Assembly: GCF_004010955.1 (NCBI RefSeq)
Contig: NZ_CP025227.1
Span: 1,860,001 to 1,924,000 of the forward strand
Direction: 5' to 3'
Length of the DNA stretch: 64,000 nt
From: Actinomyces wuliandei
GTDB lineage: Bacteria > Actinomycetota > Actinomycetes > Actinomycetales > Actinomycetaceae
In this document: one piece after another, positions 33,677 to 43,695 of the stretch
Layout: each line of letters starts with the position of its first letter
How positions within the stretch are numbered: position 1 is the first letter of the stretch
Made by a program: the position numbers and the translations under genes
Notes under the pieces: model-generated
What the model was told of the DNA's origin: nothing
The model's database searches: none
Seen by the model: the letters and a program-made list of their open reading frames with translations, nothing else

Positions 33677-35794
33677 CTACCGCGCCCCGAACAGCGCCCG
33701 GGCCTGGGCGGCGAGGAGGACCGAGCCGACGATGACCACCCCGGAGGAGGTCGCAGGAGCGTCGGTACCCTCTGCGAGGGTCGCGGCCAGGTCCACCCCC
33801 TCCGCCAGGTCGTGGGCCAGCCTGACCCGGTCCTGCCCGTAGACCTCCCGGGCCACCTCCGCCAGGTCCTCCACGTCCATGGCCCGCTCAGAAGCGATCG
33901 GCACACAGACCACCGCGTCGGTGGCCGGCTCCAGCCCGCCCAGGACCCCCTCGACGTCCTTGTCCGCCATGACCCCCACCACGGCCACCAGGTGCCGGAA
34001 CCCGAAGACCTCCTCGACTGCCTCGACCAGAGCCTCGACGCCGTGCGGGTTGTGGGCGGCGTCCACCAGGACGGTCGGCGAGGGGCGCAACACCTCCAGC
34101 CGCCCCGGGGAGGTCACCGAGGCCAGCCCCTCCTCCACCACCCGGGGAGGCAGTGCCCGCCCGCCCAGGACCGCCTCGGCGGCAGCCAGGGCCAGCAGGG
34201 CGTTGTGCGCCTGGTAGCGGCCGTGCAGCGGCACGAAGACGTCCTCGTAGACAGCCGCCGCCGTGCGCAGGGTGACCAGCTGGCCGCCGACGGCCACCTG
34301 ACGGTCACGCACCTCCAGCACGCCCGCGCCCGGCTCGTCAGGGTCCTCCAGGGGGTCGCGCTCGCGACGCTCCACCGCCCGGTGGACGGCCACCGCCTCC
34401 TCCACCTGGGCACGGGCCTCGGGAGCCTGGTGGGCGGTGACCACGACGGCGCCGTCCTTGACGATCCCCGCCTTCTCGCGGGCGATACCGGCCAGGTCCG
34501 AACCCAGCCAGCGCTCGTGGTCCCGGGCGACGGGGGTGATGACGGCGACGTCGGGGCCGATGACGTTGGTGGCGTCCCAGCGCCCACCCAGCCCGACCTC
34601 AATGACTGCCACGTCCACCGGGGCGTCGGCGAAGGCGGCCAGGGCCATGACGGTGAGCACCTCGAAGAAGGACAGCCGGGGACTGCCCTGCGCCTGGGAG
34701 CGCTCGTCCACCATCTGGATGTAGGGGGCGACGTCCTCCCAGGCCGCGATGAAGCCCTCCTCGCTGATCGGCTCGCCGTCCAGCGTGATGCGCTCGCGGA
34801 TCGTGGCCAGGTGCGGGGAGGTGAACCGGCCTGTGCGCATCCCGGTGGCGGCCAGCAGCCGCTCAGTCATGCGGGCTGTCGAGGTCTTGCCGTTGGTGCC
34901 GGCCACGTGGACGGTGCGGTAGCTGTGCTCCGGGTGGCCCAGGATGTCCAGGACCGCCTCGACCCGCTCCAGGGAGGGCTGGACCTGGTGCTCGGGCGCC
35001 CGGGAGAGGATCTCGGCCTCGACCTGGCGCATGCGCGCGGAGAGCTCCACCTGGCGGGCTGCTGCCTCCAGGTCGCGGCGGCGGGTCTCCTCCTCGGCCA
35101 GGTCCTCGGCCAGGTCAGCAGCCAGGTCCTTCCTGCCCGGGGTGTCAGAGTCGTCCGCAGAGACGTCTAAAGCGAGGTCTAAGCTGCCAGAGGGCTCCTC
35201 AGCCAGCCGTGGCTCCCAGGAGCCCCACCCGTCCGGGTCGTCGGCGTCCTCGGCGTCAACCTCGGCGAGGAGCTCGTCGAGACGCTCCAGGTCCCCGCCG
35301 GGGAGCATGTGGGCCGCCACCAGCTCGCGCAAGGCGGCCAGGTCCTCCTCCTCAGCCTGGGCTTGGCGCTGCTGCACCTCAGCCTGAGCCTGGGCAGCGT
35401 CCGCCAGGGACCGGCCGTCGGCGGAGCCGTCACCAGACCCGGCAGCACCCCCAGTGCCCGCTGAGCCAGCAGGACCAGCAGGGTCCTCGGGGTCGGGGGC
35501 ATCGGCCGCCTCCAGGTAGGGCAGGAGCTCAGGGTCCACGCCACCGGTCTCTCCGGCACCCCTCACGCCGCCGGGACCCTCAGCACCCTCAGGAGCTCCC
35601 CGGCCACCAGCCCGCCGGGTAGGACCCTGGGCGGCGCCGCCAGCCGCGGCACCAGCAGCGCCCCCCTCACCGTTTTGCTCACCGTCCTGCCGACCAGCCC
35701 GGCCGGGGAGACCAAAGGCCGCACCTGGGTGATGGCCTGGCTGAGGACCTCGGCCCTGGCGGCCGACGGCGTCACGCTGGTGGCTGCTGCTCAT
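33677..35794 (-). CDS. folC: Folylpolyglutamate / dihydrofolate synthase with a 250-residue N-terminal extension
   Basis: FolC adds glutamate to folates and makes dihydrofolate. The enzyme part starts near residue 255. It has P-loop HVAGTNGKTSTARM (299-306 core), TSPHLATIRERI, EVGLGGRWDATN and the C-terminal LVDAAHNPHG. The total of 705 aa exceeds the usual 430-520. Residues 1-250 are Gly/Ala/Pro-rich, then acidic, then a Glu/Arg-rich probable coiled coil (DLAEEETRRRDLEAAARQVE). No internal start with a clear ribosome site was found, and the frame is open throughout. The extension may be genuine or the start may be near residue 255. Confidence 0.88.
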   Translation of the reverse strand: MSSSHQRDAVGRQGRGPQPGHHPGAAFGLPGRAGRQDGEQNGEGGAAGAAAGGAAQGPTRRAGGRGAPEGAEGPGGVRGAGETGGVDPELLPYLEAADAPDPEDPAGPAGSAGTGGAAGSGDGSADGRSLADAAQAQAEVQQRQAQAEEEDLAALRELVAAHMLPGGDLERLDELLAEVDAEDADDPDGWGSWEPRLAEEPSGSLDLALDVSADDSDTPGRKDLAADLAEDLAEEETRRRDLEAAARQVELSARMRQVEAEILSRAPEHQVQPSLERVEAVLDILGHPEHSYRTVHVAGTNGKTSTARMTERLLAATGMRTGRFTSPHLATIRERITLDGEPISEEGFIAAWEDVAPYIQMVDERSQAQGSPRLSFFEVLTVMALAAFADAPVDVAVIEVGLGGRWDATNVIGPDVAVITPVARDHERWLGSDLAGIAREKAGIVKDGAVVVTAHQAPEARAQVEEAVAVHRAVERRERDPLEDPDEPGAGVLEVRDRQVAVGGQLVTLRTAAAVYEDVFVPLHGRYQAHNALLALAAAEAVLGGRALPPRVVEEGLASVTSPGRLEVLRPSPTVLVDAAHNPHGVEALVEAVEEVFGFRHLVAVVGVMADKDVEGVLGGLEPATDAVVCVPIASERAMDVEDLAEVAREVYGQDRVRLAHDLAEGVDLAATLAEGTDAPATSSGVVIVGSVLLAAQARALFGAR

Positions 35795-36682
35795 GTCCCT
35801 AAGTCCTGCTTCCTGGTGGGGGCTCGTACCTGAGGAGGCAGCCTAGACGACAGGCCCTGGCTGTACGTCCCTGTGAGGTTGTGTGCGTGCTTGTGCGGAG
35901 GTCTGGCCGCTGGGGCCGGGGTGGTGGTGCTGTGGGTCAGTGGGTGCCTGGCGCTCTGAGGGCCTGGCACTCTGAGGGCCTGACGCCGAGTGTGTGCTGC
36001 CACACCTCCTGGGAGGGGGTAGGGTTGCCCGTCTGAGCGGATCCACTCCTGCGGGACTCGTGCGAGGTGAGCTGGCACGAATCAGGCCTGGCTAAAAGGT
36101 GTCACCAGGGGGTGGATCGACGCCAGCACACCAGGACACGCTGGGACTCCGGCAGTGCCCGGGGGTGTGAGACTGGCTCGCGCTGCTGCACCCCACAACG
36201 ACACCCTTCACCCACGCGGGAGCAGTAACAGACAGGCTCACATCATTGCACCCCACCTGGAACAGCCCAAACAAGCACACGCCCCACCCCAGCCAGCCTC
36301 CCGCCCAACACCCAGCAATCCCAGACTCCCGGCCACGCGAGGCGGCTGCAAGAGCCCCGAGTGGTTCTGGTGACGCAAGGCGGCTTCGAACGGCACCGAA
36401 CCAGCCGGACGTGGTCGGCCCCGGCACAGGGCCCTTCACACGCGGCGTGGATCAGGCCCCGGCCGCACGGGGTGGCTGCCCCTACACCGCACCGGGGCGG
36501 TACAGCGCCCGGCCCACCCACACCCCTCAGAAGCCAACAGCACCTCAGCTGTAAGTCACCAAGGCCCCGGCCAGGCAATGCGAACATCGTGACCCACAGC
36601 ATGCTGGGGCCCCTCGCCCACCACCCACCCCGTCCACAACCCCCAGGGAAGTACACCTAGTCGGCCTGGCTCCGCTCACTAC
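35795..36682. other. 888-bp gene-free region
   Basis: No gene supported on either strand. Open frames here (for example minus 36243-36656) are Cys/Trp/Gly-rich, have no family resemblance and no ribosome site. It contains two 16-bp near-identical tandem copies (35946-35961 and 35962-35977, one mismatch). The stretch is less coding-like and C/A-rich on the plus strand. It may hold an unrecognised RNA gene or a decayed element. Confidence 0.55.
35946..35977. repeat. 2 x 16-bp tandem repeat
   Basis: GCCTGGCGCTCTGAGG followed directly by GCCTGGCACTCTGAGG. It is in the gene-free region. Confidence 0.85.
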
Positions 36683-37464
36683 TCACTCGCCCTCTGGGAT
36701 CCACTGCCCCTCAGGAGTGCGGTCCAGGCAGCCCAGGATCCCGGCGTCGCGGAAGGCCCGCAGCGTGGCACCGGGTCCGTCGGCAAAGTGCTCCCAGCCG
36801 GTGTGGTGGACAACTACCACGTGCGGGGAGCCGAGCACCTGCGCGGCCGCACTGGCCCGCTCGGCGGACAGGCTCAGCGGCCTGCCCCCGAGCTTGGCTG
36901 GCACGGTGGCCCGCCCCGCGTGCAGGACGGCGTGGTCGGGGACCCCGAAGCGCTGCCTGACCTGTACCACCAGGTCCAGAGACGTGTTGTCGCCACTGAG
37001 GTAGACCGTGGTGCCGCGTGCCTGGAGGAGGAACCCGGTCACCTCGCAGTTGACGAAGCCTGCGGCATCGGTCTCACCGTCGGTCGGCCCGTGCTGGGCC
37101 GGGACAGCCGTCACGTCCACCCCGTCGGCCACCTCGGCGGTCTCCCAGGGCGCCAGGCCCTGTGCCCCCTCCCCCAGCAGCCGGGCCGAGCCCGGGCAGG
37201 TGAGCAGGCGCGGGGCGGCCAGGGCGAAGTCGCGCCCGGCAGCATCGAGGTTGTCGGCGTGGTCAGCATGGCTGACGAGCACGACGTCAGCGTCCGCGAG
37301 CGCCTGGGCGGGCAGGCAGGCCCATGGGTCTTGCGCAGGGCGCCGTAGGCGGTAGGCGGGTCGAAGGTGGGGTCGGACACGATCCGCAGGCCTGCGACGT
37401 CGATGACCACGGTGGGGCCGCCAACCACGAGGAAGCCTGTGTCGTGGCGGGGAAGCAGGGGCAT
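36683..37464 (-). pseudogene. Metallo-beta-lactamase-fold hydrolase, one-base frameshift
   Basis: UlaG/YycJ-like MBL-fold hydrolase. From the ATG at 37464 the frame gives MPLLPRHDTGFLVVGGPTVV and RIVSDPTFDPP, up to LRKTHGPA. It is then out of frame: the family sequence (PAQALADADVVLVSHADHAD, then AQHGP, YLSGDNTSLDLV, HAVLHAGRAT) continues one frame over to 36683. Inserting a single base near 37317 would give the smooth GPAVPAQALADAD. Metal-binding His/Asp in SHADHAD are kept. A sequencing error is quite possible; otherwise the gene is inactivated. Confidence 0.75.
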
Positions 37465-37514
37465 GATGCTCTTCTTTCTCTCCACTGCGTGGACCGCAGG
37501 AGCAAGACAGCTGG

Positions 37515-37528
37515 CTGCACATCTTCAG
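37515..37528 (+). repeat. CTGCACATCTTCAG dispersed word (locus 1, single copy)
   Basis: A 14-bp word shared with four sites near 46.2 kb. Here it lies just upstream of the metallo-hydrolase start. Confidence 0.85.
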
Positions 37529-37637
37529 CAGTCCGCGCCATCGGGTGACCATCCCCCTCGTGGCCCATCTCCGTGAGATTCCGCAGGCAAAGGCGTAGCA
37601 GGGGACACAGTGACGGCACCTTTTCCGGCGACCCGCG

Positions 37638-37680
37638 AGCCGAAGATGTGCAGCGATGTCCGTGCTGCACATCTTCGGCT
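37638..37680. repeat. Inverted pair of the GAAGATGTGCAG word (locus 1)
   Basis: Perfect 16-bp arms, AGCCGAAGATGTGCAG (37638-37653) and its complement (37665-37680); one further base pair closes a nine-base loop. It lies in the ileS to metallo-hydrolase spacer. It could fold as an RNA hairpin or be bound by a dimeric protein. A degraded copy, AAATGTGCACC, lies at 37771-37781. Confidence 0.85.
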
Positions 37681-37856
37681 TCCTCGGAGACCACCCAGGC
37701 CATGAGACACCACCTGAAAACCCGACATCCTGCCAAGAGGTACCGGCTGGCCCCGCCCGCACCCTTCCCAAAATGTGCACCTCCTGACAGGCGCCCCGTC
37801 CAGGACGCCTGTCCTGAGTGCTCCCAGACCCTCAGCCCTGGGTCCCCACAGGAGCC

Positions 37857-40800
37857 TCAGCCGGTCTCGGCTGCTCTGTGAGACCAGCCCTCGGCCTTCT
37901 CCACCCTGGCGGTGGGCGCGGTGGCCCCGGGCACGGCGAGCACCTGGGCGTCCACGCAACCCACCTCGCTCTTGACCAGGTCGATGTGGGCGCGGGTCCA
38001 GGCCCCCTTGTCCTGCGGGACGCTCAGCTCCAGGCGGATGCGGTCGCCCACGTGGAGGCCTGCGGCCTTGCGCTCGTCCTGGACCAGGCGCACCAGGTCG
38101 CGCGCCCACCCCTCGGCCTCCAGGGCGTCGTCCAGGGCGGTGTCCAGGAGCACGAAGGCACCCGAGTCCAGCATGGTGGCAGCCAGGGAGTCGTCGTCAA
38201 CCTCGATACGGCTGGTCACCGTGAAGGCAGAGTCCTCGGCCTCCAGGACCACGGGGACTCCGTCAAGCAGCACCTGGCCGAAGCGCAGGTCGCCGTCCTC
38301 GGTCAGCTCCCACTCCCCTGCCTTGACGGCGGCGAACAGCCGGGAGGTGAGCCTGCGCACCTGGGGGCTCAGCGCCCGAGGGTTGAGGCTGATCTCCTTG
38401 GTGGCCCGGTACCCGGCGGACTCGGCGTCCAGGACACGCACCTCCTTGACGTTGACCTCCCCGGCCACCAGGTCCTTGAAGGGCGCCAGGGCACCGGGGT
38501 CCGCAGTGGCGATCGTGAGCGTGCGCAGCGGCTGGCGCACGCGCAGCCCCTCCGTCTTGCGCAGACCCAGTGCTGCCGAGACCGCCGCGCGCGCCTCGTC
38601 CATGGCAGCCACCAGGGCCGAGTTGCCCACATGGGCGGGAAGCACCGGCCAGTCGGTCAGGTGCACCGAGCGGCCTCCGGTCAGGCCCCGCCACACCTCC
38701 TCGGCGACCAGCGGGGCCAGCGGCGCCATGACCTCGGTGAGCAGACGCAGCACGGTGTGGAGGGTGTCGAAGGCGGTGGTGTCACCGTCGGTGAAGCGCT
38801 GCCGGGAGGTGCGCAGGTACCAGTTGGTCAGCACGTCCATGAAGTCGCGGATCGTGGCGCACGCCCCGGTGATGTCGTAGGAGTCCATCTGGGCGCCCAC
38901 GGTGGACACCAGGTCCCGGGTGCGGGCCAGGACGTAGCGGTCCATGACGTGCAGCCCGCCCCGGGAGGCGAACAAGGAGGCGTCATGGAGGTCCACGCCC
39001 TGGGTGAGGTAACCCTGCTCACCACCCGGCTGGCCTCCCGGCTGACCCCCTCGGCCATCCTGGCCCTCATTACCTGCGCCCCCCGCCTGGGCGGCGTAGA
39101 GGGCGAAGAAGTACCAGGTGTTCCACAAGGGCAGCAGCACCTGGCGCACCGTGTCACGGATCGCCTTGTCAGTGACCACGAGGTTGCCCCCGCGCACCAC
39201 CGGCGAGGACAGCAGGAACCAGCGCATGGCGTCGGCGCCGTCGCGGTCGAAGACCATGGAGACGTCGGGATAGTTGCGCAGGGACTTGCTCATCTTGGCC
39301 CCGTCGTCGCCCAGGAGGATGCCATGGGAGACGCAGGTGGTGAAGGCGGGCCGGTCGAACAGGGCGGTGGCCAGCACGTGGAGGGTGTAGAACCAGCCGC
39401 GGGTCTGGCCGATGTACTCCACGATGAAGTCCCCCGGGTTGTGGGACTCGAACCACTCCACGTTCTCGAACGGGTAGTGGACCTGGGCGAAAGGCATGGC
39501 GCCGGACTCGAACCAGCAGTCCAGGACGTCGGGGATACGGCGCATGGTGGAGCGCCCCGTGGGGTCGTCCGGGTTGGGGCGGGTCAGGGTGTCGATGAAG
39601 GGCCGGTGCAAGTCGGTGACCTCCACCCCGAAGTCGCGCTCCAGCTCGGCGAAGGAGCCGTAGACGTCGGTGCGCGGGTAGTGCGGGTCGTCAGAGACCC
39701 ACACGGGGATGGGGGCGCCCCAGAAGCGGTTGCGCGAGATCGACCAGTCCCGCGCACCCGCCAGCCAGTTGCCGAAGATCCCGTCCTTGACGTGAGTGGG
39801 GAACCAGTTGATCTCCTGGTTGAGCTCGACCATCCGGTCGCGGATGGCCGTGACCCTCACGAACCAGGAGGACACCGCCTTGTAGATGAGCGGCTTGCGG
39901 CAGCGCCAGCAGTGCGGGTAGGAGTGGACGTAGCTGGACTGGCGCACCAGGACAGCCCGCTGGTCCTGGGGGCGCCGGGCCAGCGGCCCGGTGGCGTCGC
40001 GCAGGTCAGCCACGATCGGCTTGTTGGCGTCGAAGATGTGCGTGCCCGCGTAGTCACCCACCTCGGCGGTGAAGCGGCCGCCGTCGTCGACGGGGATGAC
40101 CGTGCCGACGCCGTAGGCCTGGCAGGTGTGCATGTCGTCCTCGCCGAAGGCCGGCGCCAGGTGCACCAGCCCTGTCCCGTCGGAGGTGGTGACGTAGTCG
40201 GCCGCGACGACCTGCCACGCCGCAGGACCGGGGGCGGCACCCTCGGCGCGGTGGGTCTCGTCGTCGAAGTAGTCGTAAGCGGGCACGTAGCGCACCCCGA
40301 CCAGGTCGGTGCCCCTGTAGGTGGCCAGCACCTGCGGGTCCTCCCCCAGCTCGCGGGCATAGGCGCCCAGCAGGTCGCGGGCGAGCAGGACGTCCTGCCC
40401 GGCGACCGGGGAGTCCAGGCTGGCGTCCACGCGCACGGTCACGTACTCAACGTCCGGCCCGACGGCGACAGCGGAGTTGGACGGAAGGGTCCACGGTGTG
40501 GTGGTCCAGATGAGGGCGAGCTCGGGGGCGGCGTCGGGGTGGGTGGTGTCCAGCCGCTGCTCCAGGCGCAGGCCGACGGTGACGGTGGTGTCCTGGCGGT
40601 CGGAGTAGACGTCGTCGTCCATGCGCAGCTCGTGGTTGCTCAGGGGGGTGCGGTCGTGCCAGCAGTAGGGCAGGACCCGGTGGCCCTGGTAGGCCAGGCC
40701 CTTGTCGTAGAGGCTCTTGAAGGCCCAGATGACCGACTCCATGTAGGAGGGGTCCAGGGTCTTGTAGTCGTTGTCGAAGTCAACCCACCGGGCCTGGCGG

Positions 40801-41315
40801 GTGACGTAGTCCTCCCACTGCCTGGTGTAGCGCAGCACGGAGGTGCGGCAGGCCGCGTTGAACTCCTCAATGCCCAGGCCCCCGGGCCGGGTGATCTCAG
40901 TGACGTCGTCGATGCCCAGCTCGCGCTGGGCCTCCAGCTCGGCGGGCAGGCCGTGGGTGTCCCAGCCGAAGCGGCGCTCCACCCGCCGCCCGCGCTGGGT
41001 CTGGTAGCGGCCCACCGCGTCCTTGACGTAGCCGGTCAGCAGGTGCCCGTAGTGGGGCAGGCCGTTGGCGAAGGGCGGGCCGTCGTAGAAGACGAACTCC
41101 TCGCAGGGCTCGCCGCTGCTGTCAACGCGGCTGCCGGCACGGTTGTCGACAGACGCCTGGAAGGTGGCGTCCTCCTTCCAGGAGGCCAGGACCTCCTCCT
41201 CCAGGGCCGGGAAAGAGGGGGAGGCGGGGACCTCCTCGCCGCTGCGGTGGAGGGGGTAGAAGGCAGCCCCCGTGTGCTGGGTGCCGGTGGTCCTGCCTGT
41301 GCTCGTGCCTGCCAT
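37857..41315 (-). CDS. ileS: Isoleucyl-tRNA synthetase (type 2, eukaryote-like)
   Basis: Class I synthetase of 1,152 aa. It has a HIGH box HYGH (88-91) in [19 protein letters not shown] and KMSKS (near 673, [13 protein letters not shown]). An editing CP1 domain lies between, and a long C-terminal anticodon-binding region follows. Length and sequence fit the longer eukaryote-like IleRS common in Actinobacteria, which is often resistant to mupirocin (known of the family, not shown here). A T-box leader precedes it. A Gly/Gln-rich low-complexity insert ([20 protein letters not shown]) is present near residue 757. Confidence 0.95.
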   Translation of the reverse strand: MAGTSTGRTTGTQHTGAAFYPLHRSGEEVPASPSFPALEEEVLASWKEDATFQASVDNRAGSRVDSSGEPCEEFVFYDGPPFANGLPHYGHLLTGYVKDAVGRYQTQRGRRVERRFGWDTHGLPAELEAQRELGIDDVTEITRPGGLGIEEFNAACRTSVLRYTRQWEDYVTRQARWVDFDNDYKTLDPSYMESVIWAFKSLYDKGLAYQGHRVLPYCWHDRTPLSNHELRMDDDVYSDRQDTTVTVGLRLEQRLDTTHPDAAPELALIWTTTPWTLPSNSAVAVGPDVEYVTVRVDASLDSPVAGQDVLLARDLLGAYARELGEDPQVLATYRGTDLVGVRYVPAYDYFDDETHRAEGAAPGPAAWQVVAADYVTTSDGTGLVHLAPAFGEDDMHTCQAYGVGTVIPVDDGGRFTAEVGDYAGTHIFDANKPIVADLRDATGPLARRPQDQRAVLVRQSSYVHSYPHCWRCRKPLIYKAVSSWFVRVTAIRDRMVELNQEINWFPTHVKDGIFGNWLAGARDWSISRNRFWGAPIPVWVSDDPHYPRTDVYGSFAELERDFGVEVTDLHRPFIDTLTRPNPDDPTGRSTMRRIPDVLDCWFESGAMPFAQVHYPFENVEWFESHNPGDFIVEYIGQTRGWFYTLHVLATALFDRPAFTTCVSHGILLGDDGAKMSKSLRNYPDVSMVFDRDGADAMRWFLLSSPVVRGGNLVVTDKAIRDTVRQVLLPLWNTWYFFALYAAQAGGAGNEGQDGRGGQPGGQPGGEQGYLTQGVDLHDASLFASRGGLHVMDRYVLARTRDLVSTVGAQMDSYDITGACATIRDFMDVLTNWYLRTSRQRFTDGDTTAFDTLHTVLRLLTEVMAPLAPLVAEEVWRGLTGGRSVHLTDWPVLPAHVGNSALVAAMDEARAAVSAALGLRKTEGLRVRQPLRTLTIATADPGALAPFKDLVAGEVNVKEVRVLDAESAGYRATKEISLNPRALSPQVRRLTSRLFAAVKAGEWELTEDGDLRFGQVLLDGVPVVLEAEDSAFTVTSRIEVDDDSLAATMLDSGAFVLLDTALDDALEAEGWARDLVRLVQDERKAAGLHVGDRIRLELSVPQDKGAWTRAHIDLVKSEVGCVDAQVLAVPGATAPTARVEKAEGWSHRAAETG

Positions 41316-41645
41316 CAGTGGTGTGCCTCGCTCTCGCTCGCGCCTGCCGCCCCGGGCGGGCGCCCGGAGGGACGTGCGAGGACGACACCACCGCCCGGCC
41401 GGGGCGTGCTGCCTGGCGCAGCCCCGGTGGGCGCCGCGTGCCGCGGTACCACCTCGCTTGCCGCGCTACGCCCGCCCCCGGGGACCGGGAGGCCAGGCCT
41501 GCGCGACCGCCTCGTGACCAGCTGTGACGGGCTGTCCCGTCCGGTTCTACTAGGGGCAGCCCACGCACACGCCGGTCCCACCCTGTTCCTCCGGAGGCTC
41601 GCCGGTGATGGCCGGGTCCACGCCTTGTGCCGGGAAGTCTAGGAC
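41316..41645 (-). promoter_or_regulatory. Isoleucine T-box leader of ileS
   Basis: On the minus strand the T-box core GGTGGTACCGCGG occupies 41441-41453. About 155 nt upstream lies GGCCATCACCGG, with the isoleucine specifier ATC at 41607-41609. Conserved stem-I sequence (GAGCCTCCGGAGGAAC, then AGTAGAACCGGACGGG) lies between. This matches ileS T-boxes of Actinobacteria, which sense uncharged tRNA-Ile. About 125 nt separate the core from the ATG, including a GC-rich 7-bp hairpin (41352-41367). I cannot tell whether control is transcriptional or translational. Confidence 0.85.
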
Positions 41646-41852
41646 ACCGGCACCGCACGGGCCAGCACGGCCCGGGGCCGGGCAGCGTCATCCCGGCCAC
41701 ACACCGCGGCTCAACAGCCCAGCCGCAACCACCCCGGTAACGTGCCGGTGCCACTGACAGCAACCGCCGCCTAGCCTGTTCATCTAGGCTGCCGAGCCGG
41801 TCGCATCAGTCCCCGGCGCCACCGCGACACCTGAGGACGCCACCGAGGTCGA

Positions 41853-42458
41853 TCAGGCTGAGACTGGCGACACCGAGGGCTCTACGGACGCGGAGGAGCC
41901 TGGGGACTGCGTCGCACCAGAGCCGGAGCCACCGGAGTTGCCGCCCTCGTCAGGGACCGTCTGGCCATCCCCGCCCGACCAGTCGTGCCCGTCCATACCG
42001 TCCATGGGACCGGGACCGCCGTGCCCGCCCGGCACCTGCTCCTCGTGCGGGCCGCTACCCCTGTGCTCGTCGTGCCACCCGTCTCCAGTCATAGTGTGGG
42101 CGCCCCATCCCAGGCCGAAGGAGCCCGCCAGGAGGGCCACGGCAGCAGCGGCACCCACTGCTCGCCTGCGGTACCAGGGCTGCTTGCCGCTGCCGCTCTT
42201 GCCATCTGTGCCCGCCTGCGGCTGGGCGTACGCGGCACCGGCCACCGTCGTCGACCCGGGGGCGAGTGCCCCGCTCGCCGCCGCCTGCGGGCCAGCCGCA
42301 GGGGCGGGGGTCTCGGACTGAGCCCCGGACCGGGGAGACGAGGAGGCGGCAGCTGGCTCGGCAGCAGGGGGCTGCTCAGCCGGTCCCTGAGCGGCTGGAG
42401 CCTGCTCAGCCGGACCCCGCTCGGAGCCGTCCGGTGCTGGTGACGTGGCGTTAGCCAT
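41853..42458 (-). CDS. Single-pass membrane protein, Pro/Ala-rich inside, His/Asp/Gly-rich outside
   Basis: 201 residues from the ATG at 42458 (MANATSPAPDGSERG) with AAAGGA upstream. About 95 disordered Ala/Pro/Glu residues come first. A basic WYRRR and one membrane helix ([20 protein letters not shown]) follow. The extracytoplasmic tail has clustered His/Asp (GWHDEHRG, GPHEEQVPGGHGG, DGMDGHDWSGGD) and a Ser/Gly end. The His/Asp clusters could bind metal, but no family is recognised. It is monocistronic, upstream of the ileS leader. Confidence 0.65.
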   Translation of the reverse strand: MANATSPAPDGSERGPAEQAPAAQGPAEQPPAAEPAAASSSPRSGAQSETPAPAAGPQAAASGALAPGSTTVAGAAYAQPQAGTDGKSGSGKQPWYRRRAVGAAAAVALLAGSFGLGWGAHTMTGDGWHDEHRGSGPHEEQVPGGHGGPGPMDGMDGHDWSGGDGQTVPDEGGNSGGSGSGATQSPGSSASVEPSVSPVSA

Positions 42459-42685
42459 GCATATGTCCTTTCGCGTCATTAACGGCGTCGTTCCGGGTTC
42501 CCGGGACGCCTCTGACACTACGAACAGGCCCTGTGCCTGGCTCAGGCCCCTCCTGTGCGCACTCTGTGACCCAGCGAGCACCGGTGGCGGCAGTCGGAGC
42601 CGCCACCGGCCACCCAACCGACCGAGCCGACCGTGCTGGCTGGGCTGGTCGTGCTGGCTGTGCTAGCCGGTCCTGGTCGAGACCC

Positions 42686-43483
42686 TCAGCCCTCGCGGGC
42701 CACCACCGTGTTGGAGGCCTGGGCGCGCGGCCGCACGATCATTGAGTCGATGTTGACGTGGGAGGGGCGCTCCAGCGCCCACGTGACGCACTCGGCCACG
42801 TCCTGGGCGGTGAGGGGCTGCGCGACCCCGGCGTAGACCTTCTGGGCCGCCTGGGCGTCGCCACGGAACCGGTTGAGCGAGAACTCCTCGGTGGCCACCA
42901 TCCCCGGAGCGATCTCGATGACGCGCACCGGCTCTCCCACCAGCTCCAGGCGCAGCGTGCCCGCGATGACCCGCTCAGCGTGCTTGGCCGCGACGTACCC
43001 CGCCCCACCCGGGTAGGTGTCGTGGGCTGCGGTGGAGGTGAGGAAGACCAGGTCCCCGCCGCGCTCGCGCAGGCCGGGGAGAAAGGCCTGGCTCACCCGC
43101 AGCGCCGCCAGCACGTTGCGCTCATACATGGTCGCCCACTCCTGCGGGTCGCCCTGCGCCACGGGGTCGACGCCCAGGGCGCCGCCAGCGTTGTTGACCA
43201 CGGCGTCCACCGGTCCGTCCGCCAGGACCTCACGGGCCATGCGGTCGACGTCGTCGCCCACCTGGAGGTCGGCTGCCACCCAGGTGCAGCCGGTCTCTCC
43301 CGCCAGGGCCTCCAGCCGCTGCTGCCGACGGGCGGTGGCCACCACCTGCCAGCCGTGGGAGCGCAGGCACCTGACGGTGGCGGCGCCGATACCGGTGGAG
43401 GCGCCTGTCACCACGGCCCTGCGTGCACCGTTGTCGCTGGTGGTGCCGCTGGTGATGTCACTGCTGGTCGGGCTCACGCTCAT
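42686..43483 (-). CDS. Short-chain dehydrogenase/reductase
   Basis: Classical SDR, 265 aa from the ATG at 43483. The NAD(P) motif is VVTGASTGIGAAT, with NNAGGA, catalytic Ser in FLTSTAAH and Tyr/Lys in GYVAAKHA. An Arg pair after beta-2 (TARRQQR) suggests NADP. It resembles the YdfG-like group, which oxidises 3-hydroxy acids such as serine. The physiological substrate is not evident. Divergent from the antiporter gene across 212 bp. Confidence 0.88.
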   Translation of the reverse strand: MSVSPTSSDITSGTTSDNGARRAVVTGASTGIGAATVRCLRSHGWQVVATARRQQRLEALAGETGCTWVAADLQVGDDVDRMAREVLADGPVDAVVNNAGGALGVDPVAQGDPQEWATMYERNVLAALRVSQAFLPGLRERGGDLVFLTSTAAHDTYPGGAGYVAAKHAERVIAGTLRLELVGEPVRVIEIAPGMVATEEFSLNRFRGDAQAAQKVYAGVAQPLTAQDVAECVTWALERPSHVNIDSMIVRPRAQASNTVVAREG

Positions 43484-43695
43484 GGTCCCATGATGCACCA
43501 CCCTGGGACGCCCTGACGCCGACCGCTCACGGCCCAGAGGAAGCCCCGACAGCACAGCCAGCACGCCGGAGCGCCACCACGGCCGGGGCGCAGCAGGCAG
43601 CACGCCGGACCAGACGCCAGGACACGGCGGTCACAGCAGGCGCAGCAGGCACGGTAGGCTCTGCCCGCTCCCTCCCCCGAGTCGGAAGGCCACCG

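Noticed and set aside
36243..36656. Minus-strand frame in the gene-free region
   Set aside because: Cys/Trp/Gly-rich translation with no recognisable domain or start signal.
37500..37800. CRISPR-like repeats at 37.5 and 46.2 kb
   Set aside because: Copies are few, in both orientations, irregularly spaced and have no cas genes nearby.
37818..41642. Very long plus-strand open frame (1,274 codons) over ileS
   Set aside because: It is the antisense shadow of ileS, Gly/His/Val-rich with no family features; caused by high GC.
41853..42458. Possible anti-sigma factor or metal chaperone from the His-rich tail
   Set aside because: One membrane helix and His/Asp clusters alone do not support either; left as unknown.
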